Assembly (NCBI GenBank): GCA_046957575.1
Contig: JBKUOG010000001.1
Location: 62,001-126,000, forward strand
DNA from: UMGS1370 sp046957575
GTDB lineage: Bacteria > Bacillota > Clostridia > Lachnospirales > Lachnospiraceae
Length of the DNA: 64,000 nucleotides
Direction: 5' to 3'
A program made the translations under genes and the position numbers. The notes beneath the pieces are model-generated. The model ran no database searches, was not told the origin of the DNA, and saw only the letters and a program-made list of their open reading frames with translations. Positions 34,247 to 43,729 of the stretch are shown in pieces. Every line of letters begins with the position of its first letter. Position 1 is the first letter of the stretch.

Positions 34247-35515
34247 CTATAATTCCTCTTCGATCCGCAAAAGCTGATTGTATTTTGCCACTCTGTCCGA
34301 ACGACAGGGGGCGCCGGTTTTAATCTGCCCTGCATTCAACGCTACTGCAATGTCTGCAATAATCGGATCCTCTGTTTCTCCGGAGCGGTGAGAAATAACA
34401 GCCGCATATCCGGCCTCTTTTGCCATCTGGACTGCTTCCAGACTTTCGGTCAGTGTGCCTATCTGATTTACCTTTATTAAAATGGCATTGGCGATTCCCA
34501 TATCAATCCCCTTTTTTAAACGCCTGGTATTGGTAACAAACAGATCGTCTCCCACCAGCTGCACTGACTCTCCAAACGCTGACGTAAGCATCTTCCAGCC
34601 CTCCCAGTCTTCTTCCCAGAGTCCATCTTCAATGGAAAAAACCGGGTACTGGTCTGTCAGTTCTTTATAATACTGAATCATTTCAGAAGAAGATCGGCGC
34701 ACCTGCTTTCCTTTCATTTTGCTCTCTCCGGGAAACAGGTAGTATCCGCTCTCAGGATCATAAAGTTCTGAGGATGCGGCGTCAATGGCAAACCGGATAT
34801 CCTCTCCCGGCTCATACCCAGCCGAAATGACTGCATCTGTAAGAAAAGACAGCACCTGATGGGCATCTTTAAAGTCAGGCGCAAATCCTCCTTCGTCCCC
34901 GACTCCGGTAGAATATCCTTTTTCTATCAGCAGTTTCTTTAACGTATGATAAACTTCTGTACAAATTCTCAGTCCTTCTGAAAACGATCCCGCCCTCCAT
35001 GGCGCAATCATAAACTCCTGCAAATCCACTGTATTGTCAGCGTGCTTTCCTCCGTTTAAGATATTCATCATGGGTCTTGGCATTTTGCAGGCGTTAATCC
35101 CTCCCAAATATCGGTAAAGGGGAATCTTTAAGGCATTGGCCCCTGCTCTGGCAGCAGCCATGGAAACGGCTAAAATTGCATTGGCTCCCAATTTTCCTTT
35201 ATTTTCTGTGCCGTCTGCATCCCGTAAAATCCTGTCTATCTTTCTTTGATCCAGCGCATCTTCAAACATCAGCGCCTCTGCCAGAACCGTATTCACGTGT
35301 TCTGCTGCTTTTAAAACACCTTTTCCCAGATACCGGCTTTCCTTATCCCGAAGTTCTGCTGCTTCAAAGGTTCCTGTAGATGCTCCGGACGGAACGGAAG
35401 CTCTCCCGGATGCTCCGCACTCTAAAACTACCTCTGCCTCTACGGTAGGATTGCCTCTGGAATCCAAAATTTCCCGACCCCGTACAGAAACAATTTCATA
35501 TTTTTCACATTTCAC
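34247..35515 (-). CDS. eno: Enolase
   Basis: Glycolytic 2-phosphoglycerate dehydratase. Signature pieces: 'REILDSRGNPTVEAEV', 'SVPSGASTG' (loop Ser), 'GGKHADN' (His), 'GVGDEGGFAP' (catalytic Glu), 'SIEDGLWEEDW' (metal), 'ILIKVNQIGTLTE' (catalytic Lys) and 'HRSGETED' (Arg-Ser). 422 residues. The start codon is GTG, with GGAGG 8 nt upstream. It stands alone rather than in a gap-pgk-tpi-gpm operon, and several positions look divergent from the standard clostridial enolase, so a second eno copy elsewhere is possible. Confidence 0.95.
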   Translation of the reverse strand: MKCEKYEIVSVRGREILDSRGNPTVEAEVVLECGASGRASVPSGASTGTFEAAELRDKESRYLGKGVLKAAEHVNTVLAEALMFEDALDQRKIDRILRDADGTENKGKLGANAILAVSMAAARAGANALKIPLYRYLGGINACKMPRPMMNILNGGKHADNTVDLQEFMIAPWRAGSFSEGLRICTEVYHTLKKLLIEKGYSTGVGDEGGFAPDFKDAHQVLSFLTDAVISAGYEPGEDIRFAIDAASSELYDPESGYYLFPGESKMKGKQVRRSSSEMIQYYKELTDQYPVFSIEDGLWEEDWEGWKMLTSAFGESVQLVGDDLFVTNTRRLKKGIDMGIANAILIKVNQIGTLTESLEAVQMAKEAGYAAVISHRSGETEDPIIADIAVALNAGQIKTGAPCRSDRVAKYNQLLRIEEEL

Positions 35516-35595
35516 CTGTTTGTCCTCCTATCTTGTCCATTAGGTTTGGCTAATAGTATATGCTTTTTTGTGAAAAATATGGGGTTCAAATGCCG

Positions 35596-36429
35596 CTATT
35601 CCAGATTCAGCTTATTTTTTAAAATATAATGAGTCCCAATACCAAAAATCAATGTTTTTGCCAGTTCGCCAAGAAGGAAAGTCATTCCCAGTATATGAAT
35701 TCCCCAGTAAGAATCCTCTGGCAGAGAAATGGAGATGGGAAGTCCCAGCACACCGCTTGCCATACACATTGTAAAAAAGCCCACTGCTGTATTAATAACA
35801 ATGTACCACACCACTGCCAGCGCTGCCTTATGATTTCTGGATAAGTGCCCCAGACTGGCGGCAAAATATATATGATAAATAAATGCAAAACCACTGATGA
35901 TAAGAGCTGCCAGAACTTCGATGCCAAACAGCACCATCTGAACAAGCAATTCCTTATCGTATGCCCTTGCCTGGATGCACAATTCTTTTATAAGAGACGG
36001 AATCATGGACAGCGCCTGGAAAAACTCAATTCCTCCTAAAATTCCAATAGACAGCACTGCTACTGCACCAGACAGGATTCCAATGAGAAAGGAAACCAGG
36101 GCTTTTGAAAATACCAGCTGCCATACCTTTACTGGAAGGGTAAACATCAAATATCCTTCTTCCCCTAAAAGTCCTTTGTAAAACCTCTGGGCAATGACTA
36201 CAAAAGCAAATACCCCCAGTCCTATTAAAATTGCTACATAAAGAAGTACGGCAATTCCTCCAAAATAATAGTTAATCCAGTCCCAGAGTTCAAACAGCGG
36301 ACTGCTGCTGCCAATTCCCACATTTGCAAACAGGGCGTTGAGCAGCGAAATGACAATGACTGCAGCATACATGGGAAACATGGTCCGTATCATGGCTGCC
36401 CACTCATATTTTACTAATTTTCTGAACAT
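35596..36429 (-). CDS. ABC-2 type transporter permease
   Basis: A 277-residue membrane protein with six or seven hydrophobic segments ('FPMYAAVIVISLLNALFA', 'GGIAVLLYVAILIGLGVFAFVVIAQRFYKGLLGEEGYLMFTLPV', 'FLIGILSGAVAVLSIGIL', 'IEVLAALIISGFAFIYHIYF' and others). 'LLGEEGYLMFTLPVK' is typical of permeases paired with YtrB-like ATPases. It would work with the ATPase at 36607, but the two are separated by an inserted 150-bp MITE. RBS 'AAAGGAG'. Substrate unknown; such GntR-ABC sets respond to cell-wall antibiotics. Confidence 0.8.
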   Translation of the reverse strand: MFRKLVKYEWAAMIRTMFPMYAAVIVISLLNALFANVGIGSSSPLFELWDWINYYFGGIAVLLYVAILIGLGVFAFVVIAQRFYKGLLGEEGYLMFTLPVKVWQLVFSKALVSFLIGILSGAVAVLSIGILGGIEFFQALSMIPSLIKELCIQARAYDKELLVQMVLFGIEVLAALIISGFAFIYHIYFAASLGHLSRNHKAALAVVWYIVINTAVGFFTMCMASGVLGLPISISLPEDSYWGIHILGMTFLLGELAKTLIFGIGTHYILKNKLNLE

Positions 36430-36454
36430 ATTTGATACTCCTTTTTCTTTATTC

Positions 36455-36604
36455 GTAACAGTTCAGTCATGCATCTTCTTGCCAGCTTACGCGGACAAGA
36501 AGCATCGGGCGTCCGCCCTATGAAGATTCAGACAGGAAAACTCTTATGAAAACACGTTTTCAACACTTTTTTCTAGTTGAATCTTCGCATAGCTGAACGG
36601 TTAC
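36455..36604. mobile_element. 150-bp IS66-like MITE, copy 1
   Basis: Terminal inverted repeats: GTAACAGTTCAGTCATG at the left end, the reverse complement of GTAACCGTTCAGCTATG at the right. It is flanked on both sides by the 8-bp direct repeat CTTTATTC (36447-36454 and 36605-36612). No ORF. Its sequence matches the copy at 56234-56383, reverse-complemented, over the full 150 bp with scattered differences. It lies between the ATPase stop codon and the permease gene. Confidence 0.9.
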
Positions 36605-36606
36605 CT

Positions 36607-37338
36607 TTATTCTTCTGTCTGATTTGTGTCTGATTGTGTAACTGCAAAAATATGGCGGAACAACTGATCGACAGAGAGATTTTCTGTTTCTCTGATACGA
36701 TCCACGCTGTCCTGGCGCACCACACGCCCGTCTTTCAGAAAGATTACTTCATCCAGCACCTTTTCTATATCTGAAATCAGGTGAGTAGAAATCAGCACCG
36801 ATGCGTCTTCTGAATAATTGCTTAAAATTGTATGGAGAATAAAATCCCTGGCTGCCGGATCCACGCCTCCAATCGGTTCATCCAAAATGTAAAGCTTTGC
36901 ATTTCTGCTCATTACCAGTACCAACTGCACCTTTTCTTTGGTTCCTTTTGACAAAGTTTTCATCCTGTCATCCAGATGGATATTTAACCGGTTCAGCATG
37001 TCAAGAGCTGTCTCTTTTCTAAAATCCGGATAAAAATCTTCAAACATCTTTACAATATCTTTTACTTTCATCCAATCTGCAAAATATGCTTTATCCGGAA
37101 GATACGAAATCATGGACTTGCTGGAAACTCCAGGACTTTTTCCATCTATCCGAATAGTTCCCCCACTGGGCTGCAAAAGTCCGTTGAGCAGCTTGATAAG
37201 CGTTGTTTTGCCAGATCCGTTAGGGCCTAACAGACCGATAATCTTTCCGCTCTCCAGTCTGATTGTCACATCCTTTAATGCTTCTTTGCGGCCAAACTGC
37301 TTGGTTAAATTGCTGCAAACTAATAATTCCCGGCTCAT
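36607..37338 (-). CDS. ABC transporter ATP-binding protein
   Basis: ATPase subunit: Walker A 'GLLGPNGSGKTTLIKLL', a Q-loop followed by the signature 'LSKGTKEKVQLVLVMSRN' (degenerate LSGGQ as in YtrB-like proteins), Walker B 'LYILDEPIGGVDPAARDF' and switch His 'LISTHLISDIE'. 243 residues. The start follows the gntR stop by 4 nt. Its stop codon TAA lies inside the 8-bp target duplication of the MITE, so the insertion left the protein intact. Confidence 0.9.
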   Translation of the reverse strand: MSRELLVCSNLTKQFGRKEALKDVTIRLESGKIIGLLGPNGSGKTTLIKLLNGLLQPSGGTIRIDGKSPGVSSKSMISYLPDKAYFADWMKVKDIVKMFEDFYPDFRKETALDMLNRLNIHLDDRMKTLSKGTKEKVQLVLVMSRNAKLYILDEPIGGVDPAARDFILHTILSNYSEDASVLISTHLISDIEKVLDEVIFLKDGRVVRQDSVDRIRETENLSVDQLFRHIFAVTQSDTNQTEE

Positions 37339-37342
37339 ATCC

Positions 37343-37711
37343 TTACATTTCCTCCTTTAACGCCTGTGTCAGCACAATTCCAATCTCTTCTTTCGTATAG
37401 CCAAGTTCCCTCATCTGGGATAGAAACTGGCGCACCTTATCCATGGCTTGATTGGTCCTTAGCTGTTTGATAACTTCCATATCCTGGGTTACGCTCCTTC
37501 CTGCAGTCCGATTGGTTAGAATCAGTCCTTTGCCCTCTAAATCAGCAAGGGCTCTCTGCATTGTATTGGGATTTACCCCTGCATCAGCGGCAAACTCCCT
37601 GACAGAGGGGAGTCTCTGTCCCGGCTGATACATACCAGATGCAATCTGGGCAGTCAGCTGCTCTGACAGTTGAATCCAAATCGGCCGGTCATCTGCAATA
37701 TTCCACTCCAT
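37343..37711 (-). CDS. GntR-family regulator (YtrA subfamily)
   Basis: A 122-residue regulator. The winged helix is at the N-terminus: 'PIWIQLSEQLTAQIASGMYQPGQRLPSVREFAADAGVNPNTMQRALADLEGKGLI'; a short helical C-terminus without a ligand-binding domain marks the YtrA subfamily. These usually autorepress their own gntR-ABC operon. First gene of the operon; RBS 'AAGGAG'. Confidence 0.92.
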   Translation of the reverse strand: MEWNIADDRPIWIQLSEQLTAQIASGMYQPGQRLPSVREFAADAGVNPNTMQRALADLEGKGLILTNRTAGRSVTQDMEVIKQLRTNQAMDKVRQFLSQMRELGYTKEEIGIVLTQALKEEM

Positions 37712-37825
37712 ATTTTCTCCTTGTTCTATTGTATCATTGTATTAATTGCTTAATACAGTTATACATGAAAAACAGTACTTTGTCAATTAAATTTTATTTT
37801 TTCTTCTACTCTGAACTGGGGCCAT

Positions 37826-37866
37826 CAAAAAAAGAATGAATCCGCTTTTAATCAGACTCATTCTTC
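37826..37866 (-). terminator. Terminator of the maltodextrin operon (after lacI)
   Basis: AAGAATGAGTC pairs with GATTCATTCTT, followed by TTTTTT on the minus strand. Confidence 0.8.
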
Positions 37867-37879
37867 CTCATTTCTCTTC

Positions 37880-38935
37880 TTAATGATTTTCGGTTTCAAT
37901 GCTTTTGGTTGACTGGCCTTCTACCAGTCTGGCCTGAAAAATTTTCTGCTGACTCACCCTTTGCTCCGGATTCTTGCTCCGAATCTGAGCAAACAAAATG
38001 CGGATCGTCTCATAAGCCATTTCTTCTACCGGCTGATGGATGGTGGTAATGGCCGGATTGTAATAGTGGGCCATATCCAGCCCGTCAAATCCGGCAATCG
38101 AGTAGTCCTTTGGCACTGATTTTCCTGCATCAAACACTGCTTTGCAAGCACCAATGGCCATACTGTCTGAAATAGCAAAGACTGCTGTCAGTTCTGGTTT
38201 GGAAGCCATCAGCTTTTTCATCAGTCCGTATCCATTGGCCATGGTATACCAGTTTACATTTTCCGGACTGTAAAAACACCAGGACGGTTCAGATTGGATT
38301 CCATGATCCGCCAGTGCACGCCGATACCCTTCCAGGCGCAGACGTCCAATGCTCTCATCCTGGGGAGTCGCCGCCAATATCCCTATTTGGCCATGTCCCA
38401 AACTGCACAGATAATCCACTATCTTATAGCTTTCCTGAAAGTCATCTACTGAAACACAGGACAAAAATTCGTTCTCCATCGCACCTGTACACGAAGCCGT
38501 ACTTAAGACAAAAGGAATCTCCAACTGTTTTAATTTTTCTTTATTCTGGCAGAAATGTCCGCCCAGAAAAATAATTCCCTTCAGCCGTTTTTCCTTAATC
38601 AGTTCAATGGCCACATCCACCTCGTCTTCTGCCTCTTCTACCCTGTGAAGCAAAAACGAATACCGCTTTTTCTGAATTTCCTCTTCAAAGATCCGAATCA
38701 TGCTGTAAAAAAACGGGTTGTCAATTCCCTTAATTAATACCGCAATGGTTCTGGAAACAGAACGTTTTAAATTTCTGGCGCTGTTATTAGGAATATAATG
38801 GTTTTCCCTGATTACCTCTAAAATACGGTTTTTCGTCTCCTCATTAATATCCGGGTGATTGTTGATTGCCCTGGATACTGTGCTGACGCCAACGCCGCAT
38901 ATTTTTGCAATGTCTTTGATATTAAGTGTATCCAT
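37880..38935 (-). CDS. LacI-family transcriptional regulator
   Basis: A 351-residue repressor. HTH at the N-terminus 'LNIKDIAKICGVGVSTVSRAINNHPDINEETKNRI' with the hinge 'NNSARNLKRSVSRTIAVLI', then a periplasmic-binding-protein-like sensor domain. It is the last gene of the malE-malF-malG-malQ-lacI run and its likely target is the AACGTTA-N4-TAACGTT operator downstream of the malE promoter. It probably senses maltose or maltodextrin (by context). Confidence 0.92.
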   Translation of the reverse strand: MDTLNIKDIAKICGVGVSTVSRAINNHPDINEETKNRILEVIRENHYIPNNSARNLKRSVSRTIAVLIKGIDNPFFYSMIRIFEEEIQKKRYSFLLHRVEEAEDEVDVAIELIKEKRLKGIIFLGGHFCQNKEKLKQLEIPFVLSTASCTGAMENEFLSCVSVDDFQESYKIVDYLCSLGHGQIGILAATPQDESIGRLRLEGYRRALADHGIQSEPSWCFYSPENVNWYTMANGYGLMKKLMASKPELTAVFAISDSMAIGACKAVFDAGKSVPKDYSIAGFDGLDMAHYYNPAITTIHQPVEEMAYETIRILFAQIRSKNPEQRVSQQKIFQARLVEGQSTKSIETENH

Positions 38936-38971
38936 TTCAAGTCCTCTCTTCTTGCAGCAGTTTTTATGGTA

Positions 38972-40465
38972 TCAGATTCTTCCATATATTTGAGCCATAA
39001 ACCGACATTTTTCTACAATATCCTGGGTAAACGCCCCTTTTTGCATTCTCCACGTCCAGTTTCCCCCCAGCGTTGAAGGCGTATTGAGCCTCGCCTCGCT
39101 TCCAAGTCCCAGATAATCCTGAAGAGGAATCACTGCCAGATCCGCCACGCTTGCTAAGGCCAGGCGGATAAAATCCCAATGAATCTCGGACCCGGGCGTT
39201 CTCTGACTATTCATATAGCAGACCGCCATCTTCCTGTCTTCCGGTATCAGCGCTTCATACCATCCCCGGATTGTATCATTATCATGGGTTCCTGTGTATA
39301 CCACACAGTTATGGGGATAACAGTGGGGCAGATAGTTGCTCTCCTCTCTGGAATCAAAGGCAAACTGCAGCACCTTCATACCTGGAAATCCTGTGTATTC
39401 CACCAGCTTCTGCACACTGTCTGTTACAAAGCCCAAATCCTCCGCAATCAAGTTTATCTCTCCAAATGTTTCCTGCATTTTCCCAAAAAGCGACAGTCCA
39501 GGTCCCTTTTCCCAATGGCCATGCACTGCTGTCTTTTCTCCTGCCGGAATGGAATAGTATTCGTCAAATCCCCGGAAATGATCCACCCGGACTACATCAT
39601 ACATCTGGAAGCAGTAAGCCATCCGCCGCATCCACCAGGCGTATCCGGTCTTTTCATGATATTCCCACCGATACAGCGGATTGCCCCATAGTTGTCCGTC
39701 AGCAGAAAAACCATCCGGCGGACAGCCGGCCACTGCTTCTGGCATGTTGTTTTCATCAAACTGGAACAGCTCCGGGTGGACCCAGGCATCTGCGCTGTCA
39801 AACGCCACATAGATGGGAATATCGCCAATAATCCGAATCCCCTGGCTGTGCGCATATTCTTTTAACGCTCTCCACTGTTTCAGGAAAACCATCTGCAGAA
39901 ATTCATGGAACAAAATCTCTTTTTCCAGCTTTTCTTCATAGTATTTTACAGCCCCCGGCTTTCTGAACTTGATCTCCTCGTCCCACTTGGTCCAGCAGGT
40001 TTCTCCAAAATGGCGTTTAATCGCCATGTACAGGCAATAATTCCTGGTTTCTTCTTCCAGCCCCGTCTCCAGGCATTCTTTAGCTGTTCCTGAATCCGAA
40101 AAACCATCCAGCCACCTTAAAAACGCCTTGTAAAGCACTGCCTGACGATTTTCATAGAGTTTGCTGTAATCAATCCGGCTCTCGTCCGCTCCAAAATCTG
40201 TTTGGCTGCATTCTTCGCTGGTTAAAAGCCCTTCCTCTATCAGTTCCTCCAAATCAATCAAATAAGGATTTCCTGCAAATGCAGAAAAAGACTGATAGGG
40301 AGAATCTCCGTACCCTGTAGGTCCCATGGGAAGAATTTGCCAGCAGCTTTGCCCTGCCGCCTTTAATAAATCCACAAATTCGTAGGCTTCCCTGGAAAAT
40401 GATCCGATTCCGTATGGGGAAGGAAGGCTGAAAACCGGAAGCAGTATCCCTGCTTTACGCATCAT
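38972..40465 (-). CDS. malQ: 4-alpha-glucanotransferase (amylomaltase)
   Basis: GH77 enzyme that disproportionates maltodextrins in the cytosol. Landmarks: 'AGILLPVFSLPSPYGIGSFS', 'QSCWQILPMGPTGYGDSPYQSFSAFAGNPYLIDLE', 'IIGDIPIYVAFDSADAW', 'DVVRVDHFRGFDEYYSIPA' (nucleophile Asp), 'LIAEDLGFVT' (acid/base Glu) and 'YTGTHDNDTIRGWY' (stabilising Asp). About 497 residues from ATG 40465, with GGAG 6 nt upstream. It follows malG by a few bases. Confidence 0.96.
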   Translation of the reverse strand: MMRKAGILLPVFSLPSPYGIGSFSREAYEFVDLLKAAGQSCWQILPMGPTGYGDSPYQSFSAFAGNPYLIDLEELIEEGLLTSEECSQTDFGADESRIDYSKLYENRQAVLYKAFLRWLDGFSDSGTAKECLETGLEEETRNYCLYMAIKRHFGETCWTKWDEEIKFRKPGAVKYYEEKLEKEILFHEFLQMVFLKQWRALKEYAHSQGIRIIGDIPIYVAFDSADAWVHPELFQFDENNMPEAVAGCPPDGFSADGQLWGNPLYRWEYHEKTGYAWWMRRMAYCFQMYDVVRVDHFRGFDEYYSIPAGEKTAVHGHWEKGPGLSLFGKMQETFGEINLIAEDLGFVTDSVQKLVEYTGFPGMKVLQFAFDSREESNYLPHCYPHNCVVYTGTHDNDTIRGWYEALIPEDRKMAVCYMNSQRTPGSEIHWDFIRLALASVADLAVIPLQDYLGLGSEARLNTPSTLGGNWTWRMQKGAFTQDIVEKCRFMAQIYGRI

Positions 40466-40476
40466 GTTCATCTCCT

Positions 40477-41316
40477 TTAACCTTTTACTGCGCCTGCTAC
40501 AACGCCTTCAATAATGTATTTCTGGCATGACAGGTAAAATGCCACAATTGGAATAATTGCCAGTACCAGAACGCCCATCATAGCGCCCATATCAATGGAT
40601 CCGTAGCCGCCTCTTAAATACTGGACTGCAATAGAAATCGTCTTATATTTTGTCATGTCCAGAATCAGATATGGAAGCAGGTAATCATTCCAGATCCACA
40701 TCGCCTGTAAAATAGCCACTGTCACGCAGGTAGGTTTCATGACGGGAAGCACCACTCTGAAAAAGGTGTGCACCGGCGTACATCCGTCCATCATAGCCGC
40801 TTCTTCGATTTCTAACGGAATCGACTTGACAAAGCCGGTAAACATAAAGACCGACAGTCCGGCGCCAAAGCCCAGATAGACAATTACTAATCCCCAGGGA
40901 GTGGTCAGCCCCAGCATGTCTGCAATTTTAGACAGCGGAAACATCACCATCTGGAAGGGCACAATCATAGAAAACAGGCACAGATAGTAAATCGTGGAGG
41001 TGACTGCATTTTTTACGCGGCTGATATACCAGGCGCACATAGAGGTACACAGAATAATCACTGCCACCGATGCAACGGTAATAAATAACGTCCAGCCAAA
41101 GGCCTCAAAAAATGCGGTCTTTTTAATGCCGTTTATATAATTGTCCAGTCCCACAAACATTTTCCCTGTTGGGATTTTAAAGGGATAGCGACTGATATAT
41201 GCCTTTTTCTTAAATGAGTTAACCACCACCAGCGCTATCGGAACCAGGTAAATGACAGAAATCACTGAAAAAATCACAGTCAGAATCCGATCCATTCTTC
41301 TTTTCTTTGTTGCCAT
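40477..41316 (-). CDS. Sugar ABC transporter permease (MalG-like)
   Basis: A 279-residue inner-membrane permease with six hydrophobic segments. The ABC ATPase-binding EAA loop reads 'EIEEAAMMDGCTPVHTFFRVVLPVMKP'. 'SRYPFKIPTGKMFVGLDNYINGI' near the N-terminus is typical of carbohydrate CUT1 permeases. It starts 1 nt after the malF stop. No ATPase gene is present in the operon, so a shared MsmK-like ATPase elsewhere must energise it. Confidence 0.92.
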   Translation of the reverse strand: MATKKRRMDRILTVIFSVISVIYLVPIALVVVNSFKKKAYISRYPFKIPTGKMFVGLDNYINGIKKTAFFEAFGWTLFITVASVAVIILCTSMCAWYISRVKNAVTSTIYYLCLFSMIVPFQMVMFPLSKIADMLGLTTPWGLVIVYLGFGAGLSVFMFTGFVKSIPLEIEEAAMMDGCTPVHTFFRVVLPVMKPTCVTVAILQAMWIWNDYLLPYLILDMTKYKTISIAVQYLRGGYGSIDMGAMMGVLVLAIIPIVAFYLSCQKYIIEGVVAGAVKG

Positions 41317-41317
41317 A

Positions 41318-42160
41318 TTACTGCTGCACCTCCTTCCTTCTTGTCAGCCAGTTTTGAGCTACGGCAATCACTGCTACCAACAGGAAAAATACCACTGCTT
41401 TTGCCTGTCCTACACCTTCCCATCCGGTACGGCCATAGAACGTATTGAAAATATTTAATGCCAGCAATTCCGACATATTGGACGGTTCTCCGTTGGTAAG
41501 GGCCAGATTCTGATCAAACAGCTTAAAGCCATTGGTAAGAGTCAAAAATGTACAGACAGTAATGGATGGCATTACCATGGGAATCGTAACATTCTTTAAG
41601 AGCGCCCATTTATCTGCCCCATCGATCTTTGCTGCTTCTATTAATTCCCCTGGAATATTCTGGATTCCCGCAATATAGATAATCATCATATATCCGATCT
41701 GCTGCCAGCACATTAAAATCACCAGTCCCCAGAATCCGTACACAGAAGAAAAGGTAAGCGTCTTATCGAAAAACTGCAAAATGCCATTGAGCAAAAGATT
41801 CCAGACATATCCCAAAACAATGCCGCCGATTAAGTTCGGCATAAAAAATACAGTCCGAAACAGATTGGTTCCCCGAATCTTTCTGGTTAAAAGCATTGCA
41901 GCGGCAAATGCAAAAAAGTTGATAAATACCACACTGACAATGGTAAATAATGCGGTATACCAGAGAGCGTGTACAAAGGTGCCGTCTGAAAAAATCCTGG
42001 TATAGTTGGAAAACCCCACAAACACTGCGTCATTAATCGTTGTAAATTTGCAAAAGGACAGGTATACCCCTACTAAAAACGGGGCAATAAATCCTATCGT
42101 AAATGCTGCCAGCGTGGGCAGCACAAAAATTGGAAAATACCGTTTAATTGCTTTTTCCAT
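41318..42160 (-). CDS. Sugar ABC transporter permease (MalF-like)
   Basis: A 280-residue permease with six hydrophobic segments. The EAA loop is 'GELIEAAKIDGADKWALLKNVTIPMVMP'; the C-terminal 'VGQAKAVVFFLLVAVIAVAQNWLTRRKEVQQ' is characteristic of CUT1 MalF/UgpA types. It is separated from malE by a terminator-like hairpin, which should lower its expression relative to the binding protein. Confidence 0.92.
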   Translation of the reverse strand: MEKAIKRYFPIFVLPTLAAFTIGFIAPFLVGVYLSFCKFTTINDAVFVGFSNYTRIFSDGTFVHALWYTALFTIVSVVFINFFAFAAAMLLTRKIRGTNLFRTVFFMPNLIGGIVLGYVWNLLLNGILQFFDKTLTFSSVYGFWGLVILMCWQQIGYMMIIYIAGIQNIPGELIEAAKIDGADKWALLKNVTIPMVMPSITVCTFLTLTNGFKLFDQNLALTNGEPSNMSELLALNIFNTFYGRTGWEGVGQAKAVVFFLLVAVIAVAQNWLTRRKEVQQ

Positions 42161-42187
42161 ATGATCCCTCTCCTGTTTCCTGTGAAA

Positions 42188-42222
42188 AAAACGGAGGGCG
42201 GGTGAAATTCACCCACCCCGTT
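42188..42222 (-). terminator. Intra-operon attenuating hairpin between malE and malF
   Basis: CGGGGTGGGTGAA pairs with TTCACCCGCCC followed by CTCCG and a run of T on the minus strand. Partial termination here would give the excess of binding protein common in sugar ABC operons. Confidence 0.75.
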
Positions 42223-42234
42223 TGCTTTACGGTT

Positions 42235-43647
42235 TTAATTGTTTGCTGCCTGATATTCAGATGCCCATCCATCTACAAATGCCGTTTCTACTGCAGTCCA
42301 GTCACCGGTGCCCTGCGCATACTCCAAAAGCGCGCTGCCCAGCTGGTTCTTCCATTCCTCAGACGGCATGGTAGTAAAGTTCCATGTAACAACAGTATTG
42401 CCTTTCTTTACATCCTCATCTGCTGCTGCCACTAATGGGTTCTCTGGTAAGTATTCTTCTGTAAAGGTGGTAAATGGAGTTACAAATCCCATATCGGCCA
42501 GACCTCTCCGTCCTGTCTCGCTTTCTACTACCCACTGTAAGAAGTCTAAAGTTGCCTTGATATCTTCCTCAGAAGCTTTGCTGTTTACGCACCAGTAGTT
42601 CTCAGATCCAGTACAGAGTCCCTGCTTTTCTTCACCTTCTGCACCAATGTAGATTGGAAGCATTCCCAAATCTTCATCTGCAACTTCATTGTCTTTGATG
42701 TCGTTGTAAGCCCAGGTTCCGTTCTGATAGAATACTGCTTCGCCTAATGCAAATTCAGAAGCAGCGTCTTCTCCGGTCTTACCAGAAAGCATAGTCGGTT
42801 CGCAGGTAGAATTATTGATATATAAATCAAAAATCTGCTTGTAATTGTCTAAGTAAGTGCCCTTTACTGCATCGGTAGAGGTAATTCCATCAGCCTGATA
42901 CTCATAGTACAGCGGCAGATTTGCCAGATGGGTCTTAAATCTCCAGTCCGAAGATGCGTCAAATCCTGCGGAAGTAAACGCTCCCTGAATGCCCAGATCG
43001 TCTTTCTTGGCCTGCAGATCTTCTGCCACTGCCTTTAAAGTTTCAAAGTTGTTGATCTCATCCACTGAAGAAATCACTGCCCCGTCCATGGCTATGTAGT
43101 CATTTAAGATCTTCTTATTGTAAATCAGACCGTAAGTCTCAATTACATATGCAACGCCTTTTACTGCGCCGGATTCATCAATCAATGCAAAATCATCGCT
43201 GGATAAGTCTTTATACACTGCGCTGTCCTTTAAATCATAGCAGTAATCTTTCCAGGATGCCAGACCTACCGGACCGTTGACCTGGAATAAGGTAGGCGCA
43301 TTGCTCTTTGCCATCTCAGATTTTAAGGTCTGTTCATAAGTACCGGATGCTGCCGTTACAACTGTAACCGGTACGCCGGTTTCATCTGTATAAGCTGCTG
43401 CCAGCTCTACCCACTGGTCTGCCTGCTCCGGCTTAAAGTTTAAATAATAAACCTCCCCGTCTCCGGCTGCCTCTTCTGCTTTTGCAGTCTCTTCCTCTGC
43501 CTTTGTTTCAGTCTCTGTCCCGGCTTCTGTCTGCTGTCCTGCCGTAGTCTCTGCCGGCGCGCTCTGCTCAGAACTGCCGCATCCGGTCATTGCTCCGACT
43601 ACCATAGCTGCTGATAACGATACTGCTGCCAATTTTTTTAATTTCAT
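42235..43647 (-). CDS. Sugar ABC transporter substrate-binding lipoprotein
   Basis: A 470-residue extracellular solute-binding protein of family 1 (MalE-like). Lipoprotein signal with lipobox 'GAMTGCGSS', then a low-complexity Glu/Thr/Ala linker, then the binding domain ('VTVVTAASGTYEQTLKSEMAKSNAPTLFQVNG' and 'GEAVFYQNGTWAYNDI'). Likely ligand maltodextrin, because malQ is in the operon. RBS 'AAAGAAGGG'. Confidence 0.92.
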   Translation of the reverse strand: MKLKKLAAVSLSAAMVVGAMTGCGSSEQSAPAETTAGQQTEAGTETETKAEEETAKAEEAAGDGEVYYLNFKPEQADQWVELAAAYTDETGVPVTVVTAASGTYEQTLKSEMAKSNAPTLFQVNGPVGLASWKDYCYDLKDSAVYKDLSSDDFALIDESGAVKGVAYVIETYGLIYNKKILNDYIAMDGAVISSVDEINNFETLKAVAEDLQAKKDDLGIQGAFTSAGFDASSDWRFKTHLANLPLYYEYQADGITSTDAVKGTYLDNYKQIFDLYINNSTCEPTMLSGKTGEDAASEFALGEAVFYQNGTWAYNDIKDNEVADEDLGMLPIYIGAEGEEKQGLCTGSENYWCVNSKASEEDIKATLDFLQWVVESETGRRGLADMGFVTPFTTFTEEYLPENPLVAAADEDVKKGNTVVTWNFTTMPSEEWKNQLGSALLEYAQGTGDWTAVETAFVDGWASEYQAANN

Positions 43648-43729
43648 AATAAGCCCATCCCTTCTTTGAATGTTTGCTTTACCGCAACATTATCGGAACC
43701 AGACAACCTGTCTTGCAGCTTGTTCCGGC

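Noticed and set aside
39271..39831. A 186-codon plus-strand frame
   Set aside because: Antisense to malQ, which has all GH77 motifs; no RBS.
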